A stretch of DNA of 50,494 bases from Paludibacteraceae bacterium (lineage in GTDB: Bacteria; Bacteroidota; Bacteroidia; Bacteroidales; Paludibacteraceae): positions 1 to 50,494 of the forward strand of contig JAGCFX010000041.1 of the NCBI GenBank assembly GCA_017649925.1. Reading direction: 5' to 3'. Every line of letters begins with the position of its first letter. Within the stretch, counting starts at the first letter, position 1. The position numbers and the translations under genes are program-made. Shown here piece by piece: positions 42,879-50,494 of this stretch. The notes beneath the pieces were generated by a model that saw only the letters and a list, made by a program, of their open reading frames with translations, was not told the DNA's origin and ran no database searches.

Positions 42879-44380
42879 AGAGTCTTTCGCATGCGTGCTA
42901 CGGGAATATTCAGTAGGTCGCGATATTTGGCGATGGTGCGCCGCGCAATAGGATAGCCGTGCTCGCCCATCAGCGTCACCAATTGCTCGTCGGTCAACGG
43001 ATTCTGTTTGTCCTCAGCGTCCACCAGTTCTTGCAGTATTTTCTTTATCTCACGTGTGGAGATCTCATCGCCATCCGCGTTGGTCATGGCTTCCGAGAAG
43101 AAGTATTTGAGCGGATAGATGCCGAACCGTGTCTCCACGTATTTGCTATTGCTGACGCGGGAGATGGTAGATACGTCATAGCCAGTACGGTCAGCGATGT
43201 CTTGCAGCACCATCGGTTTGAGACTCGTCTCTTCACCGTCCAAAAAGAACTCGTATTGTGCCTTCAGGATGGCCGTCATGGTCTTCATCAGCGTTTCGTT
43301 GCGCTGCTTGATGGCATCGATGAACCACCGCGCGGAATCTAACTTCTGCTTGATGAACTGCGTGGCTTGTTTGTTCTCCGCCGTCTTCGGCATCTGGCTG
43401 TAGTCGGCGAGCATGTCGCTGTATTCGCGACTCACATGCAGTTCGGGAATATCGCCCGTATTGAGCACCACGAATAGTTCATCGTCACGCTCTTCGATGG
43501 TAAAGTCCGGAATGATCGTCTCGCGTTGTGTCTCATAGACATTGCCCGTGAAGGCGTTGGCGGGTTTCTGATTCAATCGCACGATCTCCTGTACTGCCGC
43601 TTGAAATTCCTCTTCCGTGCAGCCCAGACGTTGAATGATCTTATCGAAATGGTGCTTCGAGAAGGCCTCGAAATGGTCCGTCAGTATCTGTTTCGCCAAT
43701 GCAATGCTCTCCGTCTGCGGCTCTTTGACCTCCAGTTGTTTGAGCAGGCACTCTTGCAGGTTTGCCGAAGCAATACCCGGCGGGTCGAACTCTTTGATCT
43801 GCCGCACGATATCTTCCATCTCTGCGTCCGTGACCGTTATCTGTTCCTGGAATATCAGGTCGTCCACCAATTGTTCGGTAGTACGGCGCAGATAGCCGTC
43901 ATCATCAATATTTCCCAACACCCACTTGGCGATATGCCGTTGTGGTTTGGTCATTTTGGTCAAGTAGATCTGCGATTTGAGTTCCTCAATCAGACTGCTA
44001 CCGCCGATGATAGGCACCTCGCGCTGGTCGTCGTCAGCAGGGCTGTATTGCTGATGCAGCATATAACTCGGCGTCTCGTCGTCGGATACATATTGCTCGT
44101 AGTTGAAATCTTCGTTCTGCAGCGGGTCGCGTTGTCTGCCCTCATCGTAGCCGTCATCAGGCATGTAGTTCTCGTCGAACTCATCCTCCTCTAATCCTCT
44201 AATCTTTTCGTCCTCTAATCTGTCTGCTCCTTCCTCCAGCGCAGGGTTCTCCTGCAACTCCTCATTGATGCGGCGCGTCAACTCAATCGACGGCAACTCT
44301 AACATACGAATCATCTGAATCTGCGTAGCAGATAACTTCGTCGTCTGTGTGATCGTTTGTTGAAGACCTACTTTCTGCAT
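42875..44380 (-). CDS. rpoN: RNA polymerase sigma-54 factor
   Basis: Alternative sigma factor for -24/-12 promoters, needing an AAA+ activator. The 501-aa protein has the Q/L-rich activator region (1-55, QQTITQTTKLSATQIQMIRML), an acidic linker (about 55-120), the core-binding region (FDPPGIASANLQECLLKQL), the helix-turn-helix (IADRTGYDVSTISRVSNSKYV) and the RPN box ARRTIAKYRD (about 479-488). An 8-bp repeat array encodes part of the acidic linker. It overlaps the upstream degT-like gene by 13 bp. Confidence 0.97.
   Translation of the reverse strand: MQKVGLQQTITQTTKLSATQIQMIRMLELPSIELTRRINEELQENPALEEGADRLEDEKIRGLEEDEFDENYMPDDGYDEGRQRDPLQNEDFNYEQYVSDDETPSYMLHQQYSPADDDQREVPIIGGSSLIEELKSQIYLTKMTKPQRHIAKWVLGNIDDDGYLRRTTEQLVDDLIFQEQITVTDAEMEDIVRQIKEFDPPGIASANLQECLLKQLEVKEPQTESIALAKQILTDHFEAFSKHHFDKIIQRLGCTEEEFQAAVQEIVRLNQKPANAFTGNVYETQRETIIPDFTIEERDDELFVVLNTGDIPELHVSREYSDMLADYSQMPKTAENKQATQFIKQKLDSARWFIDAIKQRNETLMKTMTAILKAQYEFFLDGEETSLKPMVLQDIADRTGYDVSTISRVSNSKYVETRFGIYPLKYFFSEAMTNADGDEISTREIKKILQELVDAEDKQNPLTDEQLVTLMGEHGYPIARRTIAKYRDLLNIPVARMRKTL
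44188..44219. repeat. CCTCTAAT repeat inside rpoN
   Basis: CCTCTAAT occurs at 44188-44195, 44196-44203 and 44212-44219, with one unrelated octamer between. On the minus strand it reads ATTAGAGG and encodes the KIRGLEED part of the acidic linker. It shares the TTAGAG core with the arrays at 1-22 and 3048-3061. Confidence 0.7.
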
Positions 44381-45498
44381 AATTCTATCACATTATCCGT
44401 AATATATTTCAACTGCTCATTATCCAGTTCTGTGTGCATTGGCAGCGAGAGCACGCACGCTGCCAGTCGTTCCGCAACAGGGAAATCGCCGTCTTTGTAA
44501 CGCGGGTCACGGTATGCATTCTGCTGATGCAATGGAACGGGATAATATACCATCGCCGGAATGCCTCGTTCGGCCAATCCCTCGCGCACCGCATCCCTGT
44601 CTGCGCCTAACACGCGCAAGGTGTATTGGTGGAACACATGCGTCGAGTGGGGCTCTCTGCCCGGAATCAACAAGGCCTCGCAGTCCGCAAAAGCCTTGTC
44701 ATAATACGCCGCCGCACGTTGGCGGGCAGCAATATAATCATTCAAATGCGGTAACTTGGCATCGAGAATGGCAGCCTGAATACTATCCAAACGACTGTTT
44801 ACGCCCACTTCGTCATGATGATAACGGACACGGCAACCGTGATTGGCTATTGCCCGCATCTTATCTGCCAGCGCATCGTCGTTCGTGAAGATAGCGCCGC
44901 CGTCGCCGTAACAGCCGAGGTTCTTGGACGGGAAGAAAGATGTGCAACCGATATGGCCTATGGTGCCGGCTTGTTTGGTATCGCCGTTTGCGAACGTATA
45001 TTGCGCACCAATAGCCTGACAGGCATCTTCCACCACATACAGATGATGCTCTTTGGCAAGCGCCATCAATGCCTCCATGTTAGCGCACTGGCCGAACAGA
45101 TGCACCGGAACGATAGCTTTGGTGCGTGGCGTGATGGCGCGGCGAACGGACTCGATGTCCATGTTCATCGTCTCCCAATCTACGTCCACCACCACCGGTG
45201 TCAGACCTAACAATGCCACCACTTCTGCCGTTGCGATGAATGTGAACGTAGGTGTTATCACTTCGTCGCCGCGTTGCAGTCCGAGTCCCATCAGCGCTAT
45301 CTGCAGCGCATCGGTACCGTTGCCCACAGGTATCACATGCTTGGCACCCGTATAGGCTTCCAAGTGACGTTGAAACTCTGTCACTTTCGGTCCTTTGATG
45401 AATGCTGCGCTCTCAATCACTTCGCGAATACCCGCATCAACCTCTTGCTTGATGTGTTCGTACTGCGACTGCAGGTCAACCATTTGAATCTTTCTCAT
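44368..45498 (-). CDS. DegT/DnrJ/EryC1/StrS aminotransferase
   Basis: PLP aminotransferase of the sugar/amino-sugar type (about 376 aa), typically aminating a nucleotide keto-sugar for surface glycans. It shows VDLQSQYEHIKQEVDAGI, GNGTDALQIAL, the EDACQAIGAQY region, and FFPSKNLGCYGDGG with the PLP lysine, then GVNSRLDSIQAAIL. ATG 45498 overlaps the YbbR stop as ATGA and gives the expected N-terminus MRKIQMVDLQ. In the Bacteroides order nusB-yajC-ybbR the next gene is usually coaE, so this gene is unexpected here. Confidence 0.92.
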   Translation of the reverse strand: MRKIQMVDLQSQYEHIKQEVDAGIREVIESAAFIKGPKVTEFQRHLEAYTGAKHVIPVGNGTDALQIALMGLGLQRGDEVITPTFTFIATAEVVALLGLTPVVVDVDWETMNMDIESVRRAITPRTKAIVPVHLFGQCANMEALMALAKEHHLYVVEDACQAIGAQYTFANGDTKQAGTIGHIGCTSFFPSKNLGCYGDGGAIFTNDDALADKMRAIANHGCRVRYHHDEVGVNSRLDSIQAAILDAKLPHLNDYIAARQRAAAYYDKAFADCEALLIPGREPHSTHVFHQYTLRVLGADRDAVREGLAERGIPAMVYYPVPLHQQNAYRDPRYKDGDFPVAERLAACVLSLPMHTELDNEQLKYITDNVIELCRK

Positions 45499-46433
45499 TG
45501 CTCTAAGATAAACTCCACCACGCCCGGATAAGCCCAAGCGGAAGTGATGTATGGGTTGGAGTAGTGTAACTCTACGTCTAATTTATCGGTTCTGTCCGGC
45601 TCGTAAACACAGACGACCTTGATATCTTCCGGCTGCACTTGCGCAAAATGGCTCATGCCCACACGCACGCTCACTTCCACTTCTTTCGGGAAGAGACGCA
45701 GACGGTAGCCGCTCGGTGCATCTTTGGCTTGGATCGGCAGCAGGAACTTCTTTTCCGTGAAGCGCTCGGAGATGATGGTAACGGTCACGCTGTCCGTCTC
45801 TGTTCGCATGCCGCGAGGCACAGCGAGGCGCAGCGTCTGACTCAACGTGTCGCATATCTCATCCCATACCACGTGCTCCGTGAAGATCGTGTCCACTGCC
45901 GCCAGAGCTTTGTCTTGACCGTAGAGTTTGATTTTGTTGCGGCTCAGTGTCGGTGCGCCGACCATCTGATATTCGTCGGCTAACGATAACTCGCCGTCAA
46001 AAACAACCGCCACCGTCTTCTCCTGCTCCGTGAAATAACTGCAGCGGATCTCTTCGGGTTGAATACTGATCAGGCTACTCGTGCCCTGTAAGATATCACT
46101 GATGCTGCGTCGTAAGGCATCGGAGGGCACATGTATCGTACCTTTCTCGCCGTGGATATATGAGTGCAGATCAATCGTCAGACGTAACGGCTCGCGGTGA
46201 TAGGTGTTCAGACGCGAACCCGCATCGCGTACCTCAATCATGATCGTGTCCGGTAGTCCGGCGTCACCGATACCTATGTTACCCGGCTTGCCCGTGTATT
46301 GAATCGATACCGGCACACGCGTGTTACGCACCGAGTGCATCGCATGACCGTACCATACCGCAGCGGCCAAGCCCACGAACAGCAGGAACCTCAGTACGTC
46401 CCCCAAACGGATATTTCTCAAGGAATGCTTCAA
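45495..46433 (-). CDS. YbbR/CdaR-like membrane-anchored protein
   Basis: A 312-aa protein with one N-terminal membrane helix (LRFLLFVGLAAAVWYGHAM) and periplasmic YbbR-type beta repeats. It is in the conserved nusB-yajC-ybbR order of Bacteroidota. In Firmicutes the family (CdaR) regulates the diadenylate cyclase CdaA; whether that holds here is unknown. It follows yajC directly, with no gap. Confidence 0.85.
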   Translation of the reverse strand: MKHSLRNIRLGDVLRFLLFVGLAAAVWYGHAMHSVRNTRVPVSIQYTGKPGNIGIGDAGLPDTIMIEVRDAGSRLNTYHREPLRLTIDLHSYIHGEKGTIHVPSDALRRSISDILQGTSSLISIQPEEIRCSYFTEQEKTVAVVFDGELSLADEYQMVGAPTLSRNKIKLYGQDKALAAVDTIFTEHVVWDEICDTLSQTLRLAVPRGMRTETDSVTVTIISERFTEKKFLLPIQAKDAPSGYRLRLFPKEVEVSVRVGMSHFAQVQPEDIKVVCVYEPDRTDKLDVELHYSNPYITSAWAYPGVVEFILEQ

Positions 46434-46778
46434 TTATTTCTTCTCCTCTTTAGCGACTTGCTGTGCGTCAGCGGCGTCAGCGAACACGCTGTCTTTGCTC
46501 ACTTTGATGGTCACGTCCTTGGCGATCGTGATGATGAAGGCATTGTCCTGCACTTCTTTGATCTCTCCGAAGATACCGCCGGCGGTAACAACCTTATCGC
46601 CTTTCTTCATCGCTTCGCGTTGTTTCTGCAACTCTTTCTGTTTCTTCGTCTGGGGACGAATCATAAAGAAGTAGAACACCACGAAGATCAAAATCATCAT
46701 TACCCAGAAACTCCAGGAATTACCTCCCTGTCCTTGTGCAGCGCCTTCTGCCTGCAATAAAATCAAATTCAATGACAT
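46434..46778 (-). CDS. yajC: preprotein translocase subunit YajC
   Basis: Small accessory subunit of SecDF-YajC. The 114-aa protein has one transmembrane helix (WVMMILIFVVFYFFMI), then the family motif RPQTKKQKE, and GDKVVTAGGIFGEIKEV; a short Ala/Lys tail ends it. Confidence 0.96.
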   Translation of the reverse strand: MSLNLILLQAEGAAQGQGGNSWSFWVMMILIFVVFYFFMIRPQTKKQKELQKQREAMKKGDKVVTAGGIFGEIKEVQDNAFIITIAKDVTIKVSKDSVFADAADAQQVAKEEKK

Positions 46779-46832
46779 AATATAAACTATTTTTAAACGT
46801 TTTTATACAATAAAAATACTAAACTTTTAAAC

Positions 46833-47786
46833 TCACTTTAAAGCTAATACTTTAAAAAACTTCCCCTCGTTCTTCATCTCCCGCAATATCTCTGTCAGGA
46901 TACCGTTAACGAACATATAGCTCTTGTCGCCCGAGTATTCCTTGGCTAACTCAATGTATTCGTTGAGCGAGATGGTCAGCGGTATCTGTTCAAAGCCCAC
47001 TATCTCCGCCAGCGCCGTCTCAACAATCACGCGGTCCATATAAGCGATACGGTCGGCTTCCCAGCCTTTCAGATGCTTGTTAATCAGCACCTCGAACTCA
47101 TCATGTCCTTCGATGGCTTTGTTCAGCAGGTCGGTCGCGAACTGCAACTCATCTTCGCTGTCGAACATCTCCAGCAGCGGTGTCTCCGGCGTGCTGTCTT
47201 CCGTGAAGCGCTTGATGGTCTTGATTACATAACTGAGTATCACGTCCGCATCTACTGTCCAGTTCGATTTGTCCAGCGTCACTTCCATCTCATCCAAAGC
47301 ATCGCTGAGGGACTCGCTGTTCACCAGCAAGTGCTGGTAAATCTGCCGCCAGATGCGCTTGTCGTCCTCGAATGTGCACTCCTCCGCCTCCATGTACTCT
47401 TTGTAGTACTTGCTCTCCATCAGTTGTTTGTAGATATCGCTCACGGCCACCATGCCGCTGTCCCAAACCAAATGCTGCTCCTGAATCCGACTTCGCAACG
47501 CACGGTTCTCGAATAGCTTCTGCGCCAAGCGGTTCTCCACGAATCGTCTGTTCGGCGTCCAGCCTGAGTGCGTCGCCCGCGCACGGCCGATCTGCTCCTC
47601 CTGCTGCTTCTGCGCATAGGCGGTCAACTCATTGGCAAAATCCAACAAGATGAAGTATAAATCATACGTGTCGGCAAAACTCTTACGCAACTCCTTACGG
47701 GCTTTGCCGGGAGTCTTATCCGAGTCTTTGTAATAGGCGAACAGCGTCTGGATAACACGCGTTCTTACCATCGTTCTGTTTATCAT
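46833..47786 (-). CDS. nusB: transcription antitermination factor NusB
   Basis: RNA-binding factor for rRNA antitermination with NusE/S10. The 317-aa protein has the long Bacteroidota form: an N-terminal RTRVIQTLFAYYKD block, a large helical insert, and the NusB fold at the C-terminus (DRVIVETALAEIVGFEQIPLTISLNEYIELAKEYS, FVNGILTEI). It is first in the long minus run, behind the promoter at 47847-47878, and is followed after 54 bp by yajC. Confidence 0.95.
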   Translation of the reverse strand: MINRTMVRTRVIQTLFAYYKDSDKTPGKARKELRKSFADTYDLYFILLDFANELTAYAQKQQEEQIGRARATHSGWTPNRRFVENRLAQKLFENRALRSRIQEQHLVWDSGMVAVSDIYKQLMESKYYKEYMEAEECTFEDDKRIWRQIYQHLLVNSESLSDALDEMEVTLDKSNWTVDADVILSYVIKTIKRFTEDSTPETPLLEMFDSEDELQFATDLLNKAIEGHDEFEVLINKHLKGWEADRIAYMDRVIVETALAEIVGFEQIPLTISLNEYIELAKEYSGDKSYMFVNGILTEILREMKNEGKFFKVLALK

Positions 47787-47846
47787 ATTCCCTATATTTT
47801 ATCCCCCGTGCCCGCGCGCTTTCCACGCGCACACACAAATCGGCTA

Positions 47847-47878
47847 CAAAATTACTACAAAATAATCAATTGTGCAAA
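47847..47878 (-). promoter_or_regulatory. Bacteroidota promoter of nusB
   Basis: Minus-strand TTTG (complement of 47875-47878), a 20-bp spacer and TAATTTTG (complement of 47847-47854). The leader is about 50 nt. The 15 bases TTTGTAGTAATTTTG are shared with the yceD promoter. Confidence 0.76.
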
Positions 47879-47943
47879 TAATTAGGGCAAAAAAAATAAA
47901 ATTGCTTGCTTTTTTTATGACTTTTGGACTAATTAGGTGCCAG

Positions 47944-48028
47944 TTGCAGGATACTGCGACCGTAATTTCGGCGGGAAATAATCGTGCCCTTGTGGCTAAG
48001 AACCCGCTTGCGGGAGGGCCGAAGTTAC
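47944..48028 (-). repeat. shared upstream element, copy 2 (nusB side)
   Basis: Reading the minus strand, it starts GTAACTTCGG (11 of 11 with the preceding A as in copy 1) and ends CCGAAATTACGGTCGCAG...TGCAA (23 of 28 by eye against copy 1). The middle differs in length. Both copies end about 90 bp before the -7 box of the gene they point to. Confidence 0.6.
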
Positions 48029-48077
48029 TACATTTTTTTTCAAATACACAAGTTTTTTAGTAAAAAAATCACTTTTA

Positions 48078-48109
48078 TTTGCATACATCGAAAATTATTT
48101 GTAATTTTG
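48078..48109 (+). promoter_or_regulatory. Bacteroidota promoter of the 48-kb hypothetical gene
   Basis: TTTG (48078-48081), a 20-bp spacer and TAATTTTG (48102-48109), 17 bp before the ATG. Confidence 0.76.
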
Positions 48110-48126
48110 CAGGCAAAATTGATATT

Positions 48127-48588
48127 ATGACTACTTTATCCCATAGCGAAAAAGAAAAAATCATGGCAGACATGAAGTCTTTTGACGAGCCTATGCCTTC
48201 TGTCGGAATCTTTTGGTATGACCAAGAAGCACACGATTTCTTCGGCGTTTACAAGAAGGAACTGACGCCAAAGATGGTAGAAGAAGCCGCAGAAAAAGGC
48301 TTGCCGTTCATTAACTATCAGACTTTGCATCGCCAGATTTGGCAGAAGCAGTACTTCCGTGCGTTAGCAAACCACGAGCCGACGAAGTTCTCCGGTGATT
48401 ACACGCAAGTGCCGCGTGGACGCGTTGCATGGAATATTGATAAGTTTATTGTGTTTGTCGGGCAATGGGCAAAGGATATTGAACCCGAACTGACTGAACT
48501 GATAGAAAAATATTTCGCCTTGCCGTATTTTGAGTTCCGCTACGATGAGCATTGGGATCTCGGTCACGGCTGGTCAGGCGATTTATAA
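48127..48588 (+). CDS. conserved-type hypothetical protein (IFWYD...GHGWSGD family)
   Basis: A 153-aa soluble protein without signal peptide. ATG 48127 follows the promoter; ATG 48163 (MADMKSF) could also be used. It starts SVGIFWYDQEAHDFFGVYKKE and ends FEFRYDEHWDLGHGWSGDL, the two ends of a family I recall as widespread and unnamed in Bacteroidales; the middle has GDYTQVPRGRVAW. The conserved Asp, His and Gly at the end suggest a functional site, but no function can be named. Confidence 0.8.
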   Translation: MTTLSHSEKEKIMADMKSFDEPMPSVGIFWYDQEAHDFFGVYKKELTPKMVEEAAEKGLPFINYQTLHRQIWQKQYFRALANHEPTKFSGDYTQVPRGRVAWNIDKFIVFVGQWAKDIEPELTELIEKYFALPYFEFRYDEHWDLGHGWSGDL

Positions 48589-48595
48589 CCAATTC

Positions 48596-48612
48596 CACTG
48601 GGCTCGGCAGTG
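48596..48612 (+). terminator. short hairpin after the 48-kb hypothetical gene
   Basis: CACTG (48596-48600), loop GGCTCGG, CAGTG (48608-48612). It is followed by an A-run, not a T-run, so it is only a weak terminator candidate for the plus strand. Confidence 0.35.
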
Positions 48613-48688
48613 TAAAAAAGTGAGACGTCAGATCTTAGACGTTAAATGGGATGACATATTGAATTTCGCGTTTGCGATTTATTGGATA

Positions 48689-48816
48689 CTCCGGAATGTA
48701 GGAAGTTTTAGGGTAACACCAATAATAAGTCTGCAAGCGTCCACCTAATGGACGCGACTTATCGGTGTTTGGGCATTCCTACAGCCTCGGAGTAGATAAG
48801 GAACGTCCATTTTTTA
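48689..48816 (+). ncRNA. ssrS: structured small RNA, probably 6S-like
   Basis: A long imperfect hairpin of about 104 nt. The closing stem is CTCCG/CGGAG (48689-48693, 48788-48792), then TGTAGGAA/TTCCTACA (48697-48704, 48776-48783), an open internal bubble (48705-48715 opposite 48769-48775), then ACACC/GGTGT, ATAAGTC/GACTTAT (48725-48731, 48756-48762) and apical GCGTCC/GGACGC. Long stem, central bubble and apical stem are the hallmarks of 6S RNA, which holds sigma-70-type RNA polymerase, and the primary sequence reads like the Bacteroidota 6S form as I remember it. CGTCCAT before the T-run at 48811 can alternatively pair with ATGGACG in the apical arm. A leader of the next gene is the main alternative. 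Confidence 0.58.
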
Positions 48817-48850
48817 TTTTATTTAATAGTAACATTAAAATCGAACTATT

Positions 48851-50494
48851 ATGAAACTGAAAATTTTTACTTTATGTCTTGCGCTTGTAGCAAGTGTAGG
48901 AACAACGACCGCTGAAATCATCGAGCGTGTTAAAATTGGCGATTTGTATTACAATTTGTATACACAAGACCACACTGCTGAGGTAACGTACAAAAGCTAT
49001 GAAGGTGGTGGCTTTTATAATTCCTGGTGGGCTATTGCAACTGCCAATATTCCATCTTCGGTGGAATACAATGCCGAAACCTATAGCGTCACAGGCATAG
49101 CAGCTAATGCTTTCTATGGTTGTACTGATTTGACCTCTGTGACAATCCCTAATAGTGTCGAATGGATTGATGAATATGCTTTCTACTATTGCAGAGGTTT
49201 GACCTCTGTGACGATTCCCAATAGCGTTACATACATTGGAGATAAGGCTTTTGAGGATGTTATCAATATCGTATATTTGGGCTCTGCTACAGGATCGCCG
49301 TGGGGTGCAAAATGCATCAATGGCTATGTAGATGGGGATTTGGTATATCGTGACAATACAAAAACATATCTTTTGGGATGCTCCTCTGCTGCAACGGGTG
49401 AAATTATAATCCCCAATAGCGTCACTAGCATTGGAGATGAGGCTTTTCAGAGTTGCAGGGATTTGACCTCTGTGATAATTCCCAACAGCGTCACAAGCAT
49501 TGGAGACAAGGCTTTTCAGAGTTGCTGGAGTTTGACCTCTATGACAATTCCCAACAGCGTCACAAGCATTGGAGACAAGGCTTTTCAGAGTTGCTGGCGT
49601 TTGACCTCTATGACAATTCCCAACAGCGTCACAAGCATTGGAGAGAGTGCTTTCGAATATTGTGATAGTTTGAAATCTATAACTATTCCCAGTAGCGTTA
49701 CAAGCATTGGAGATTATGCTTTCTGTAATTCTGGATTAGAAGAGATAATAGTTATGCCTGCTACCACCAAGATAGAAGTGCAAATGAACGCATTTTATTG
49801 GTGTGACCACGTAAAAAAAGTAACTTGTCATAGCACAACTCCACCTATTCTAACACCAGATTATGACGCATCTATATTTGAATCCGAATACAAAGAAAAA
49901 TTGGCAAATGTAACCTTGTATGTGCCTCAATCGGCGATGGCTACCTACAAAGAAAAAGCCGTTTTTCGTGCGATGAATATCCAACCTATAGGAAGCGAAG
50001 GCGCCGAGACGACCGAATTGAAAACGGTTCCTTCTGACAACTCGGTAGAAATAGTTTGGCCTAGTGTCGCAGGAGCAGCCACTTACGAAATGATAATTAA
50101 AGACGCCAAAGGCAACGTAGTTTGCACGCTAATCTTTGGCTCGGACGGTCAACTGAAGAGCATCACATTCGCTGCTCCCGCTCGCGATGGCGCCAACAAG
50201 AGTCAACAAGCCTCCGGCTTTGCATTCACGGTTACTGGTCTTGAGTCGGGCACTACCTACAATCTGACCATGACCGCTAAAGATAGTAATGGCAAGACTC
50301 TGCAGACAAAAACTATCTCATTCACTACTACGGGAACTATAACTCCTCCACAGCCAGAGTCTAATGCTATTACGGTGCGTCTTGACCCGACCAGCGCAAC
50401 TCAGTGGAACAAAGTTTATCTTTATGCTTGGATTGGATCCGGAGACGATGCGACAATATTATGTGGCTATTGGCCGGGCACGCAAGTTAGCAAA
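48851..50494 (+). CDS. BspA-type leucine-rich repeat surface protein (3' end missing)
   Basis: Open to the window end: 548 codons seen. A signal peptide ([21 protein letters not shown]) is followed by LRR_5 units of about 23 residues ([15 protein letters not shown]-type, residues about 80-300), as in Bacteroidales BspA adhesins. Two to three units around 49478-49684 are almost identical at DNA level with an exact 69-bp period. After the repeats come a linker, a fibronectin-III-like domain (about 390-495) and the beginning of a starch-binding-module-like domain ([13 protein letters not shown] ... YWPGTQ). The real end and any sorting tail are outside. It lies 35 bp after the 6S-like RNA. Likely a cell-surface binding protein. 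Confidence 0.88.
   Translation, partial: MKLKIFTLCLALVASVGTTTAEIIERVKIGDLYYNLYTQDHTAEVTYKSYEGGGFYNSWWAIATANIPSSVEYNAETYSVTGIAANAFYGCTDLTSVTIPNSVEWIDEYAFYYCRGLTSVTIPNSVTYIGDKAFEDVINIVYLGSATGSPWGAKCINGYVDGDLVYRDNTKTYLLGCSSAATGEIIIPNSVTSIGDEAFQSCRDLTSVIIPNSVTSIGDKAFQSCWSLTSMTIPNSVTSIGDKAFQSCWRLTSMTIPNSVTSIGESAFEYCDSLKSITIPSSVTSIGDYAFCNSGLEEIIVMPATTKIEVQMNAFYWCDHVKKVTCHSTTPPILTPDYDASIFESEYKEKLANVTLYVPQSAMATYKEKAVFRAMNIQPIGSEGAETTELKTVPSDNSVEIVWPSVAGAATYEMIIKDAKGNVVCTLIFGSDGQLKSITFAAPARDGANKSQQASGFAFTVTGLESGTTYNLTMTAKDSNGKTLQTKTISFTTTGTITPPQPESNAITVRLDPTSATQWNKVYLYAWIGSGDDATILCGYWPGTQVSK
49478..49684. repeat. 69-bp near-identical coding repeats
   Basis: ATTCCCAACAGCGTCACAAG begins at 49478, 49547 and 49616, exactly 69 bp apart. 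The first two intervals differ in only a few bases, and the unit that starts at 49616 diverges after its first 30 bases. The pattern suggests recent duplication or gene conversion within the LRR array. Confidence 0.85.

Larger units (their letters stand above)
47787..48126. other. nusB / hypothetical-gene divergent intergenic region
   Basis: About 340 bp. It contains a GC hairpin in the nusB leader (GCGCG 47814-47818 with CGCGC 47826-47830), the nusB promoter, a T-rich stretch, the second copy of the shared upstream element (47944-48028, minus) with an inner CCCGC/GCGGG hairpin (48003-48014), and the plus-strand promoter at 48078-48109. No gene is seen. Confidence 0.65.

Overview
The window is a gene-dense piece of a Bacteroidota chromosome, most likely Bacteroidales. 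Four things point there. Seven or more promoters have the Bacteroidota form TTTG-N19/20-TAnnTTTG. There are two SusC/TonB-receptor-like outer-membrane barrels and a PorT-like type IX secretion protein. Several secreted proteins end in Bacteroidales-type C-terminal tails. The gene set is also characteristic: YajC-YbbR-NusB block, long NusB, Rho with a disordered insert, glycine-lipid genes and an Lnb-like lipoprotein acyltransferase. A Paludibacteraceae-like gut or rumen lineage is a guess from the style of the secreted proteins. No mobile element, tRNA, rRNA or CRISPR array was seen.

Layout. 1-2.6 kb (minus): cdsA, a lipid A-type acyltransferase and a family 2 glycosyltransferase, an envelope operon. 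2.7-3.05 kb (plus): a small acidic hypothetical protein whose promoter interlocks with that of cdsA. 3.05-13.9 kb (minus): rho, aroQ, barrel 2, porT-like, a beta-helix lipoprotein, barrel 1 and ribF, tightly packed behind one clear promoter at rho. 14.1-18.2 kb (plus): a secreted protein made of two FISUMP-like copies, a 440-bp repeat-rich intergenic region with a possible 28-codon gene, and a von Willebrand A protein with a sorting tail. 18.4-26.4 kb (plus): yceD-rpmF, an rRNA pseudouridine synthase, an MMPL/RND exporter, two ABC-2 permeases without an ATPase, and an aminotransferase. 26.5-32.6 kb (plus): korAB, cdd, an LptF/G-type permease and ribBA. 32.6-34.0 kb: a low-complexity surface protein behind a near-consensus sigma-54 promoter. 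34.0-47.8 kb (minus): fourteen genes with almost no gaps, nusB-yajC-ybbR-degT-rpoN-PAP2-lnb-alkaline phosphatase-DUF4494-glsA-glsB-(yggS::HAD fusion)-ftsY-aspA. 48.1-50.5 kb (plus): a conserved hypothetical gene, a folded RNA that looks like 6S, and a BspA-type leucine-rich repeat protein cut off by the window end.

How the parts relate. Most genes serve the cell envelope (phospholipid, lipid A, glycine lipid, lipoprotein acylation, LPS export, T9SS, surface proteins) or core expression (Rho, NusB, L32, YceD, FtsY, YajC, sigma-54). rpoN sits in the long minus run, and a promoter its product could use lies 10 kb away in front of a surface protein.

Most worth a second look: a promoter module of about 165-180 bp shared by the yceD-rpmF and nusB operons; the repeat/dyad/short-ORF region at 16.0-16.4 kb; the YggS-HAD fusion; the sigma-54 promoter; the 6S-like RNA; and arrays of 7-8-bp repeats that recur at gene boundaries and even inside two genes.
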